Source: Agreia sp. Leaf283
GTDB taxonomy: Bacteria; Actinomycetota; Actinomycetes; Actinomycetales; Microbacteriaceae
Length of the DNA stretch: 64,000 nucleotides
Assembly (NCBI RefSeq): GCF_001422485.1
Contig: NZ_LMNF01000002.1
Location: 445,949-509,948, forward strand
Direction of reading: 5' to 3'
The position numbers and the translations under genes are program-made. Positions 52,200-64,000 of the stretch are shown here, piece after piece. Below the pieces are notes generated by a model. The model did no database searches and was not told where the DNA came from. It was given only the letters and a program-made list of their open reading frames with translations. Position 1 is the first letter of the stretch. Every line of letters begins with the position of its first letter.

Positions 52200-53587
52200 A
52201 CAACGAAGCCTTTTCCGACGCCGACGAGGCCGAACTGCAGCGCAAAGCCGCGGAGCACCTCTGGATGCACTTCAGTCGGCAGTCGGTCATGGAGTCCGAT
52301 GCCGGAGTTCCCATCATCACGCGTGGTGAGGGTCATCACATCTGGGACAGTCGTGGCCGAAAGTACATCGACGGCCTGTCGGGTCTGTTCGTGGTGAACG
52401 CCGGCCATGGTCGAAAGAGACTGGCCGAGACGGCCGCGCGCCAGGCCGAGGAACTGGCCTTCTTCCCGATCTGGTCGTACGCGCACCCCAACGCCATCGA
52501 GCTCGCTGAACGACTGGCCCACTACGCACCGGGAGACCTCAACCGGGTGTTCTTCTCCACCGGCGGCGGCGAGGCCGTCGAGACAGCGTTCAAGCTGGCG
52601 AAGCAGTTCTGGAAGCTGCAGGGAAAGCCGAACAAGCACAAGGTCATCTCTCGGGCCGTGGCCTATCACGGCACCACCCAGGGCGCACTGGCCGTGACCG
52701 GAATTCCGGCGATGAAGTCGATGTTCGAGCCGGTCACGCCGGGCGGTTTCCGCGTGCCGAACACGAACTTCTACCGAGCGCCCGAGCACGGCGACGATCC
52801 CGTCGCCTTCGGCATCTGGGCCGCGGACAGAATCGAGGAAATGATCCAGTTCGAGGGACCGGACACGGTTGCGGCCGTCTTCCTCGAGCCCGTTCAGAAT
52901 TCCGGCGGCTGCTTTCCCCCGCCGCCCGGCTACTTCCAGCGGGTGCGCGAGATCTGCGACCGCTACGACGTGCTGCTGGTCAGCGACGAGGTCATCTGCG
53001 CGTTCGGGCGCATCGGGCACATGTTCGCGTGCGACGAGTACGGCTACGTGCCCGACATGATCACCTGCGCGAAGGGGATGACGAGCGGGTACTCCCCCAT
53101 CGGCGCGACAATCGTGAGCGACCGCGTCTACGAGCCGTTCCGCCACGGTTCGACCTCGTTCGCGCACGGCTACACTTTCGGTGGACACCCCGTGTCGGCC
53201 GCCGTCGCACTGGCGAACCTGGACATCTTCGAAGACGAGAAGCTCAACGAGAACGTGCGTACCCACTCGCCGCTGTTCCGGTCGACGTTGGAGAAGCTGA
53301 CCGACCTGCCGATCGTGGGCGACGTGCGCGGCGACGGATACTTCTTCGGAATCGAACTGGTGAAGGACAAGTCGACCAAGGAGACGTTCGACGACGAGGA
53401 GTCCGAGAGGCTGCTCAGGGGCTTCCTCTCGAAGGCCCTCTTCGAGGCCGGCCTCTACTGCCGGGCCGATGACAGGGGCGATCCGGTCATTCAACTCGCG
53501 CCTCCCCTGACGATCGGTCCCCCCGAATTCGACGAGATCGAGCAGATCCTGCGGGGAGTGCTCACCGAGGCGTGGAGCCGACTCTGA
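52196..53587 (+). CDS. Class III aminotransferase, putrescine/omega-amino type
   Basis: 463 residues from ATG 52196. It is PLP-dependent: FFSTGGGEAVETAFKLAKQF, AYHGTTQGALAVTG, VFLEPVQNSGGCFPPP, LVSDEVICAFGRIGHMF and DMITCAKGMTSGYSPIG with the PLP Lys at 293. It resembles putrescine-pyruvate and other omega-amino acid transaminases that are encoded with aldehyde dehydrogenases. Given the neighbours, putrescine to 4-aminobutanal is the best guess. The start overlaps the lrp stop (ATGA). Confidence 0.85.
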   Translation: MNNEAFSDADEAELQRKAAEHLWMHFSRQSVMESDAGVPIITRGEGHHIWDSRGRKYIDGLSGLFVVNAGHGRKRLAETAARQAEELAFFPIWSYAHPNAIELAERLAHYAPGDLNRVFFSTGGGEAVETAFKLAKQFWKLQGKPNKHKVISRAVAYHGTTQGALAVTGIPAMKSMFEPVTPGGFRVPNTNFYRAPEHGDDPVAFGIWAADRIEEMIQFEGPDTVAAVFLEPVQNSGGCFPPPPGYFQRVREICDRYDVLLVSDEVICAFGRIGHMFACDEYGYVPDMITCAKGMTSGYSPIGATIVSDRVYEPFRHGSTSFAHGYTFGGHPVSAAVALANLDIFEDEKLNENVRTHSPLFRSTLEKLTDLPIVGDVRGDGYFFGIELVKDKSTKETFDDEESERLLRGFLSKALFEAGLYCRADDRGDPVIQLAPPLTIGPPEFDEIEQILRGVLTEAWSRL

Positions 53588-53594
53588 TCGCCGT

Positions 53595-54680
53595 CTAGTT
53601 CGGCGACCTGCCGATCCAGTCGGGCACCCGGCCTGTTCTCATCAGCTGTTCGAAGAGTCGGGCCAGTTCGTACCCCGGTCCGATCGAGAGGGCCTCGTCG
53701 AGGTAGTCCCCCGCGGCCGAGCCCTGGCCCCGGGCCCACTCGAACCAGGCGAGCATGGTGAGGGGTGCAAGCTGCCAGGGGCGCGGAGCCAACGACACCA
53801 GATGTCTGAGAAGCCGCACGGCTCCTTCGAGGCGCAGCCCGTCGGGCGCGGTGCGGCCGTCGCCGACGAACGTCTCGAGAATGGAGCCGGACGGCACGGG
53901 AACCCCTCGCTGCAGCAGCTGCGTGTCGACCGATGCCCGGTCGCCCGCGTCTGCACCCCATGCCAGGAACATCAGAACGCAATCGCGCACCGCTTTGTCT
54001 CGGATGCTCCACAACAGGGCCGCCATCGCCGCAGGCGGGAGGTCGCACGGGGCGGATTCGATCGCATCGGACCAGAGCGTGGATGCCTCGGGCCACTCCC
54101 ACAGTCGCTCCCGCTCGTGAACGTCGTGCGTGATCGCCGTGGCCGCCTCGGCAACCTCCGTGCGCTGCTCCGGCGGCATGGGAGCTATCGGCTGAGCTCC
54201 CTGCGTGATGCCGACGACATCGTGCGGCGCGCCAGCGGCGTCGAGCTCGGTCGAGATCCGGGATGTCTGCTGCTCGTCGATCACGCCGTGTTCGGCATCG
54301 AGGTACGACGCCCACGCACCCGGGGAACAGCACATCGCGTCGACGATGCCGAGGCCGGCCGATGCCATCCGCGTGACGATCGACTCCACGACCGCCGCGT
54401 GCGGAAGCCGATCAGGCCGATCCCACTCCTCATCGGTGTAGATCAGCACGAGCACGGCATCGATGCCCGGCACGCGGCTGATCAATCTGATGATGGCGTC
54501 GGCAACGGCGGTCGGATGGGAGGATCTCTCGTCGGGGGGAAGGTCTACCCGCAACGAGGCGGCGGTGCGTCTGCTCTGGAACGTCTGCACGACGATGCTG
54601 TTCGTGGGCGTGTAGCCCAGGATTCGCGGCAGCGCGATCAGGAGGTCTGCCGGATTCTTTGCCTTAACCACTGAAGTCAT
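53595..54680 (-). CDS. DUF4192 domain-containing protein
   Basis: 361 residues from ATG 54680. The DUF4192 hallmark begins the protein (KNPADLLIALPRILGYTPTN), followed by SIVVQTFQSRR. The family is actinobacterial and has no known function. The C-terminal part is helical and repeat-like (WFEWARGQGSAAGDYLDEAL), similar to a TPR turn. There is no signal peptide or membrane segment. It is convergent with the aminotransferase gene (seven bases between stops). CATCGT lies six bases before the ATG. Confidence 0.85.
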   Translation of the reverse strand: MTSVVKAKNPADLLIALPRILGYTPTNSIVVQTFQSRRTAASLRVDLPPDERSSHPTAVADAIIRLISRVPGIDAVLVLIYTDEEWDRPDRLPHAAVVESIVTRMASAGLGIVDAMCCSPGAWASYLDAEHGVIDEQQTSRISTELDAAGAPHDVVGITQGAQPIAPMPPEQRTEVAEAATAITHDVHERERLWEWPEASTLWSDAIESAPCDLPPAAMAALLWSIRDKAVRDCVLMFLAWGADAGDRASVDTQLLQRGVPVPSGSILETFVGDGRTAPDGLRLEGAVRLLRHLVSLAPRPWQLAPLTMLAWFEWARGQGSAAGDYLDEALSIGPGYELARLFEQLMRTGRVPDWIGRSPN

Positions 54681-54686
54681 GGGGCA

Positions 54687-54692
54687 ACGATG
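54687..54692 (-). promoter_or_regulatory. -10-like hexamer CATCGT, leaderless start of the DUF4192 gene
   Basis: Spacer TGCCCC (6 nt), then ATG at 54680. The rest of the 190-base gap to tag holds only a GCGCATGCGC palindrome (54702-54711) and the tag promoter. Confidence 0.4.
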
Positions 54693-54856
54693 GACCGCTC
54701 GGCGCATGCGCATTGCTCCGAGCCGACTCGCTGGGGAGAGATCATCGACAACCACCGAGGTGGAGGAGCGCGTGCACAGAGTTCCACACGTGCTGGCCCC
54801 GGGCTGGCCTCTGCACGGTTGATCGGGTGGCCCACCTCGATCGCGATGTCCGGCGA

Positions 54857-54862
54857 TACTGT
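54857..54862 (+). promoter_or_regulatory. -10 hexamer TACTGT, leaderless start of tag
   Basis: Spacer CGGAACC (7 nt), then ATG at 54870. Confidence 0.5.
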
Positions 54863-54869
54863 CGGAACC

Positions 54870-55475
54870 ATGACACGAGAACTGATCACGACCGCCGCCG
54901 ACGGCGTTGCACGATGCGGCTGGGTCTCCGACGACCCCGAGTATCGGCGATACCACGACGAGGAATGGGGGGCACCGCTCCACGGCGATCAGGCCCTGTT
55001 CGAGACGATCGCGCTCGAGGGCTTCCAAGCCGGACTCTCGTGGATCACCATCCTTCGGCGGCGAACGGCCTTCCGATCCGCCTTCGACGACTTCTCGATC
55101 GAGCGTGTGGCCCAGTACGACGAGCTGAAGGCCGACGAACTCGCAGGCGACCCCACGATCATCCGCAATCGTCAGAAGATAGTGGCCACCATCTCGAACG
55201 CGAGAATAATTAACAACCTCATCTCAGGCGATCCGGGTGCCCTCGACAGCCTCGTGTGGGGCCACGCACCGGCCTCGCACGCACGCCCCGAGACCATCGA
55301 TCAGGTTCTCTCGGTCACCGCCGAATCGACCGCCCTCAGTACTTCGCTCCGCCGCCTCGGCCTCAAGTTCGTCGGACCGACGACGATGCACGCACTCATG
55401 CAGGCTGCCGGTCTCATCAACGACCACGCCGTCGGTTGCGCTCGAGGAGACGAGCTGGCGGCGGGCCGACGCTGA
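54870..55475 (+). CDS. tag: DNA-3-methyladenine glycosylase I
   Basis: 201 residues. It removes 3-methyladenine from alkylated DNA. Family marks are RCGWVSDDPEYRRYHDEEWG (zinc ligands Cys and His), LFETIALEGFQAGLSW, IRNRQKI and LGLKFVGPTTMHALMQAAG. The C-terminal zinc ligands are in NDHAVGCARG. All four zinc ligands of the E. coli enzyme have counterparts. It is convergent with the DUF5684 gene, with one base between their stops. Confidence 0.93.
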   Translation: MTRELITTAADGVARCGWVSDDPEYRRYHDEEWGAPLHGDQALFETIALEGFQAGLSWITILRRRTAFRSAFDDFSIERVAQYDELKADELAGDPTIIRNRQKIVATISNARIINNLISGDPGALDSLVWGHAPASHARPETIDQVLSVTAESTALSTSLRRLGLKFVGPTTMHALMQAAGLINDHAVGCARGDELAAGRR

Positions 55476-55476
55476 G

Positions 55477-56031
55477 TCAGTACGTCGGGTTCTGCGGGCC
55501 CTGCGGGTTCTGCGGACCCTGAGGCGGCTGAGGCGCGTAGACGGGTCGAGCCTGCGGCACGTAGCGGAGGATTGCGCTCGTGGGCCTGGCCCAATCCGGA
55601 GCCACGAAGATGCCCGCAAGCGGCTGCGGGTTCCAGACAGACCGGTCGAACGCGAGGATGCCCCACCACACGTACGGAACGAGGATGTACATGACCACCC
55701 ATGCCCCGGACTTGGCGAATCGCAGACCGATGTTGTAGGCGGCTATGCAGAGGAACACCGTCGACGCGAGGCCCACGAACGGCACGAACGCCACCAGTGC
55801 CCACCACCCCGCCTGGCCGCCGAGCTCCAGGAAGGTCCACGAGTTGTAGACGGGCACCCAGCCCTTCCACGCAGGCTCACCCGCCTTCACGAAGATCTTG
55901 CTCAGAAACCACGACGTGACCACGTAGACGGCCGCGAAGATCAGCACGTAGAACGCGGAGAACAGAATGGTGATGAGCAGAGCTGCGGCAGCGCCTGACG
56001 CGGAACCGTCGGAGTCATAGGTCGAGATCAT
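55477..56031 (-). CDS. DUF5684-type integral membrane protein
   Basis: 184 residues with about four membrane helices (about 15-45, 75-95, 98-108 and 112-125). The conserved pattern FVKAGEPAWKGWVPVYNSW, followed by FVPFVGLASTVFLCIAAYNI, is seen in DUF5684 and similar proteins. The C-terminal tail is a Pro/Gln/Gly/Asn repeat (PQPPQGPQNPQGPQNP) whose DNA is a short tandem repeat. Function is unknown. The ATG is fixed by TAGTCT six bases upstream. Confidence 0.78.
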   Translation of the reverse strand: MISTYDSDGSASGAAAALLITILFSAFYVLIFAAVYVVTSWFLSKIFVKAGEPAWKGWVPVYNSWTFLELGGQAGWWALVAFVPFVGLASTVFLCIAAYNIGLRFAKSGAWVVMYILVPYVWWGILAFDRSVWNPQPLAGIFVAPDWARPTSAILRYVPQARPVYAPQPPQGPQNPQGPQNPTY

Positions 56032-56037
56032 GCAGCA

Positions 56038-56043
56038 AGACTA
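56038..56043 (-). promoter_or_regulatory. -10 hexamer TAGTCT, leaderless start of the DUF5684 gene
   Basis: Spacer TGCTGC (6 nt), then ATG at 56031. Confidence 0.55.
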
Positions 56044-56087
56044 GCGTCACCGCGAATCCGACAACGAAGAGTGCGCGGAGATGATCC

Positions 56088-56840
56088 TCAGGGGGCGGGG
56101 GCGTAGAGGAGAACCTCACCCGGTTCGCCGCGCTCCATGCGCATGCCGGCCGCGCGCGCCACGGCGATCACCTCATCGATCGACTCCAGATCTCGAGCGT
56201 GCAGCAACAGAGCCCGAGTGAGGAGCCCTTTCGACTTCTTATTGAAGTGGTTGAGAGCACGCACGCTGCCGTCGTCGGACTCCGTCACGACGCGCAGGAA
56301 CCAGGAATTCGACCGGCCCGTCAGCGGCGACAGCGCGACGTAGGCCTCCGAGCGACAATCGAGCACGAGCTCGGCACCGGCGCCGATCTCTGCCGGAACG
56401 AGGGGAGCCCACGTCTTGGCCAGGTGCACGCCGGGCAGCTTCGAATCATGGGAGAGGCGGTACGCCGGAATCTGGTCCAGGCCGCCGATGGGCCCGAGCA
56501 GGGCGGATTGGATCACGAGGTGGGACGCCGCAAAAGACCGCGCCTCCGCAGTCAGACTCTGCGCATCCAGGGCGTCGAAGACGACCCCGGTGTAGCGGTC
56601 GATGGCCGGCATGGTCGGAGAGGTCGTCACGCTGCGGTTCCGCGCCACCTCTGGCAGCTGGCGGACGCTGAGCTTCAAGGCCTTCACGCTCGCGGCCTCG
56701 TCGCGGGACAGAGTGCGCACCTCCCGCAGGATGCGTCGCCTCGTGGCGGTCAACGAGGGAAACCGCAACCGCGATACGTCGAGGGGCCCCTCCTCACCCC
56801 CCTCCCGCTTGGTCTCGGACGGCGGAAGGAGGATGAGCAC
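56088..56840 (-). CDS. yaaA: YaaA family peroxide-stress protein
   Basis: 250 residues of the YaaA/DUF328 family. In E. coli YaaA lowers free iron and protects DNA during peroxide stress. The start LILLPPSETKREGG is diagnostic, with RYTGVVFDALDAQSL near 90 and VRALNHFNKKSKGLLTRALL near 205. It begins 21 bases after the atpC stop, in the same direction, so read-through from the ATP synthase operon is possible. A candidate -10, TAACCT, overlaps that stop. Confidence 0.88.
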   Translation of the reverse strand: MLILLPPSETKREGGEEGPLDVSRLRFPSLTATRRRILREVRTLSRDEAASVKALKLSVRQLPEVARNRSVTTSPTMPAIDRYTGVVFDALDAQSLTAEARSFAASHLVIQSALLGPIGGLDQIPAYRLSHDSKLPGVHLAKTWAPLVPAEIGAGAELVLDCRSEAYVALSPLTGRSNSWFLRVVTESDDGSVRALNHFNKKSKGLLTRALLLHARDLESIDEVIAVARAAGMRMERGEPGEVLLYAPAP

Positions 56841-56858
56841 GAGGTGGACTGCCTGCTT

Positions 56859-56864
56859 AGGTTA
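56859..56864 (-). promoter_or_regulatory. Candidate -10 TAACCT for yaaA, overlapping the atpC stop
   Basis: The TAA of the hexamer is the atpC stop codon (56864-56862). The hexamer ends 18 bases before GTG 56840, so a leader of about 12 nt would result. Confidence 0.3.
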
Positions 56865-57125
56865 AACGAGTGCCGCGTTGCGCGCGACGATGGTGATGGT
56901 GTTGTTCTCGACCGACAGGAATCCGTCGTCGGCCTGGGCCGTGATGCGAGCTCCCGACGCCTGGGTCACGCGGACCTCGCCCTCGGCCAGGATGGCCAGG
57001 AGAGGTTCGTGCCCGGCCAGGATGCCGATCTCGCCTTCGACGGTCTTGGCGATGACCATGGTCGCCTCGCCCGACCAGACTTCCTGGTCGGCCGATACGA
57101 CACTCACGCTGAGCGGCGAAGCCAT
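56862..57125 (-). CDS. atpC: ATP synthase epsilon subunit
   Basis: 87 residues from ATG 57125, two bases after the atpD stop. It is the central-stalk subunit of F1. It consists of the N-terminal beta-sandwich (LSVSVVSADQEVWSGEATMV, GEIGILAGHEPLLAIL, FLSVENNTITIV). The C-terminal helical inhibitory domain found in most bacteria is missing, a short form common in this family. An in-frame GTG/ATG upstream would overlap atpD and is rejected. Confidence 0.93.
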   Translation of the reverse strand: MASPLSVSVVSADQEVWSGEATMVIAKTVEGEIGILAGHEPLLAILAEGEVRVTQASGARITAQADDGFLSVENNTITIVARNAALV

Positions 57126-57127
57126 GA

Positions 57128-59511
<2,384 letters not shown>

Positions 59512-59514
59512 AAG

Positions 59515-61152
<1,638 letters not shown>

Positions 61153-61212
61153 CGTTTTTCCTTTTTCTGCCGAAGGATTCGCTCCGGCGTGTAGCAAGCC
61201 AGCCACAAGGGG

Positions 61213-62010
61213 CTAGCCAGCGAGCTGAAGTCTCAAATCGTTGATGCGGGCGGAGACGCTGCCGTCGATGACATCATCTCCCACCTGGATGCGAAGACCG
61301 CCGATGAGGGCGGGATCGATCTGCTGGTTCACGGACAGCGGACGTCCGTACAGCGTCGACAGACCCTTCTCGAGTCGCGCCAGCTGTGCGGGAGCGATAG
61401 GAGCGGCACTGGTGACTGTGGCGATCGACTTGCCGGCCTGGTCGGCCACGATGCCGGCCGCCACCCGGAGCAGCTCGCCGATGCGACGACCTCGAGGCTG
61501 GGCGACGAGCTGGCGAACGATCGCGACCGTCTGGGGCGATGCTTTGCCCTGGAGCAGAGCGTCGACCAGCGAGAGCTTCGCATCGACGGCGCCGAGCTTC
61601 GACCCGAGCGCGAGCTCGAGTTCGTCGCTGGTGGAGACCGCCTCGCCGAAACGGGCGAGCTCCGCCTCGATCGATTCGGCACTCGTGGCCGAGTCGGCGA
61701 GCACACGGAAACCGAGCTCCTCGATGGCCTCGAGCAGATCGTCGTGGGTGGACCAGCGGCTTGCCGCGACGTCGCTGAGGATGCGAACAGCCTCGGCGTC
61801 GAGCTTGGAGCCGAAGAGTTCGGCCACGACGCCGGCCTTCGATGCCTGGTCGGCCGACGGATCTGCCAGAAGCGACAGCAGCGCCGACGAACCTCCGATG
61901 GCACGACCCGCGGAAAGCAGCTGCTCGCCCGTGGCGAGGGTGGCGGAACCGCCCTGCCCGGCCAGTCTGGCCCGGACTCCGGCGATCGCTTCTCTGGTCG
62001 CTGATCCCAT
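61213..62010 (-). CDS. atpH: ATP synthase delta subunit
   Basis: 265 residues, the longer actinobacterial form (E. coli 177). It is the peripheral-stalk connector of F1. The C-terminal OSCP-like part is recognisable: TSAAPIAPAQLARLEKGLST and IDPALIGGLRIQVGDDVIDG, then SVSARINDLRLQLA. It lies four bases after atpF. Confidence 0.93.
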   Translation of the reverse strand: MGSATREAIAGVRARLAGQGGSATLATGEQLLSAGRAIGGSSALLSLLADPSADQASKAGVVAELFGSKLDAEAVRILSDVAASRWSTHDDLLEAIEELGFRVLADSATSAESIEAELARFGEAVSTSDELELALGSKLGAVDAKLSLVDALLQGKASPQTVAIVRQLVAQPRGRRIGELLRVAAGIVADQAGKSIATVTSAAPIAPAQLARLEKGLSTLYGRPLSVNQQIDPALIGGLRIQVGDDVIDGSVSARINDLRLQLAG

Positions 62011-62014
62011 GTGC

Positions 62015-62584
62015 TTACTTGTTTCCGGCGCTCGGGGCAGATGCCTCGGACGCCTCGAGGTCTGCGAGGAAACGATCGACGATGCCTGCCGCCTTCGCGT
62101 CGTCCTTCACGGACTCCCCGATGACTCCCGACGCGAGGTCGAGTGCAAGACTGCCGACCTCTGCACGCAGCGACACGACTGCCGCCTGGCGCTCGGCCTC
62201 GATCTGGCTGGTGGCCTGCGCCTGGATGCGACCAGCGTCGACCTGGGCCTGCTCCTTGATCTCTGCAGCGATCTTCAGGGCGTCGGCACGCGCCTGCTCG
62301 CGGATCTTGCCGGCTTCGGCACGACCCTCGGCAAGCTGCGCCGTGTACTCCTCGAGTGCTGCCTCAGCCTGCGCCTGCGCGGCGTCGGCCTTGGCGATGT
62401 TGCCCTCGATCGCGGCGGACCGCTCGTCGAGCATCGTCTTGACCCTCGGAAGCACCATGCGCCAGAAGAAGAACAGGATGATGATGAAGCAGAGCAACGA
62501 CCAGACGATGTCGTAGATCTCCGGGATGAGCGGGTTCGTCGACTCGGCCGTTTCCTCTGCGGCAGCTAGAACTGCGTGAAGCAT
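62015..62584 (-). CDS. atpF: ATP synthase b subunit
   Basis: 189 residues. One membrane helix at about 25-45 (IVWSLLCFIIILFFFWRMVL), then a long charged coiled coil (LDERSAAIEGNIAKADAAQ onwards), as expected of the peripheral stalk. It ends in an Ala/Ser-rich tail. It follows atpE by 31 bases, with GAGG in that gap. Confidence 0.95.
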   Translation of the reverse strand: MLHAVLAAAEETAESTNPLIPEIYDIVWSLLCFIIILFFFWRMVLPRVKTMLDERSAAIEGNIAKADAAQAQAEAALEEYTAQLAEGRAEAGKIREQARADALKIAAEIKEQAQVDAGRIQAQATSQIEAERQAAVVSLRAEVGSLALDLASGVIGESVKDDAKAAGIVDRFLADLEASEASAPSAGNK

Positions 62585-62615
62585 TCCAGCCTCCTATCTC
62601 TTGAGCGAAGCGCGA

Positions 62616-63687
<1,072 letters not shown>

Positions 63688-63705
63688 GTTCAGAGCGTTA
63701 GCTAA

Positions 63706-63720
63706 CAGCGCTATCTCCTG
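63706..63720 (-). promoter_or_regulatory. Shine-Dalgarno CAGGAG followed by CTG, candidate atpB start
   Basis: CAGGAG, six bases, then CTG, in frame with atpB. The frame has no ATG, GTG or TTG at this spacing. Confidence 0.45.
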
Positions 63721-63815
63721 GTTCGGGGCGTGGAGCGAAGCTCTCGCGACGACGAATGATGGGGGGTGCTGCCAGCGGGTGAGAACCCGAAGGAGGCAGC
63801 GGAACGATCGTCATA

Positions 63816-63821
63816 ACCCTA
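63816..63821 (-). promoter_or_regulatory. Candidate -10 TAGGGT for the ATP synthase operon
   Basis: It lies in the 180-base gap between the atpI-like stop and atpB. It would give a leader of about 100 nt. No clear -35 is visible and the call is weak. Confidence 0.25.
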
Positions 63822-63892
63822 TCAAGAGTTAGGGGTGCCTGACCAATCGAGGGCCGGATTCACGCCGCAGAGGGGCTCTCGGCGGCCGATTG

Positions 63893-64000
63893 TCACTCTC
63901 CGGGCAGAGTCACGTCGCTCACATAGCCCATTCGGGATGTAGCGACGACCACGACGTCGACGACGAGTGAGCCGAGCACGCCGGCGATGATGCAGATGAA
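63893..64000 (-). CDS. C-terminus of an AtpI-like membrane protein (cut by window edge)
   Basis: The last 35 codons of a gene entering from the right edge. A hydrophobic helix (CIIAGVLGSLVVDVVVVATS) is followed by RMGYVSDVTLPGE and a stop. Its place directly upstream of atpB and this ending fit the small AtpI-like membrane protein found there in Actinobacteria. Only the end is visible, so the identification is tentative. Confidence 0.6.
   Translation of the reverse strand, partial: FICIIAGVLGSLVVDVVVVATSRMGYVSDVTLPGE

Noticed and set aside
55480-55530. GGGTTCTGCGG-type short repeats near the tag/DUF5684 junction
   Set aside because: They encode the Pro/Gln/Gly/Asn tail of the DUF5684 protein and need no separate explanation.

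Overview
The window is high-GC, gene-dense DNA from an actinobacterium, most likely a member of the Microbacteriaceae. This is judged from gene order and protein style (dxr-rseP-ispG, nusA-ylxR-infB-rbfA, a 265-residue AtpH, many GTG starts, very short intergenic gaps). There is no rRNA, tRNA, CRISPR array, insertion sequence or prophage, and base composition is uniform. The longest gap without a gene is about 200 bases. No family assignment below this level is claimed.

Layout. 1-6.6 kb: a cut Tat-type protein, an SGNH hydrolase, an SDR/DUF2867 protein, an SRPBCC protein, a ROK-family protein, ribF, two small membrane proteins and truB. 6.7-10 kb: a kinase-like protein with a broken P-loop, mutY, a lipoprotein and panE. 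10-18 kb: the translation/transcription block rbfA, infB, ylxR, nusA and proS (no rimP at its usual place), then an LCP cell-wall ligase. 18-24.3 kb: a MoxR-DUF58-VWA-VWA-TPR operon that starts by overlapping ispG. 24.3-29.9 kb: a two-component system, rseP, dxr and an FKBP lipoprotein. 30-37.9 kb: an MFS exporter divergent from a poly-amino-acid synthetase of the Pls type, followed by an M1 aminopeptidase, and a convergent phosphopantetheinyl transferase with osmC. 38-44.6 kb: GABA transaminase, asparaginase and a PotDABC polyamine importer. 44.7-50.2 kb: an EccC/FtsK-like ATPase with FHA, PP2C and FHA proteins. 50.2-53.6 kb: an aminobutyraldehyde-type dehydrogenase divergent from an Lrp regulator and a class III aminotransferase. 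53.6-56.8 kb: DUF4192, tag, DUF5684 and yaaA. 56.9-64 kb: the complete ATP synthase operon atpBEFHAGDC and the end of an atpI-like gene.

How it fits together. Polyamine uptake (PotDABC), a putative putrescine transaminase, an aminobutyraldehyde dehydrogenase and GabT form a plausible putrescine-to-GABA-to-succinate semialdehyde route. It is split in two by the EccC/FHA/PP2C island. The Pls-like synthetase has one adenylation domain, one carrier domain, six membrane helices and three tandem C-terminal domains. It sits with a carrier-activating PPTase, a peptidase and an exporter, and is the best candidate for an undescribed secreted poly-amino acid or isopeptide system.

The clearest sequence-level signal is regulatory. 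Nineteen genes have a -10-like hexamer ending 6 or 7 nt before the start codon, with no Shine-Dalgarno, so they are probably leaderless. Six use exactly TAGGCT plus a 6-nt spacer. Start codons were revised on this basis for proS, ispG, rseP, the histidine kinase and the MFS transporter. Two genes (LCP and atpB) have reading frames that extend upstream of any ATG/GTG/TTG, to a Shine-Dalgarno followed by ATT or CTG.
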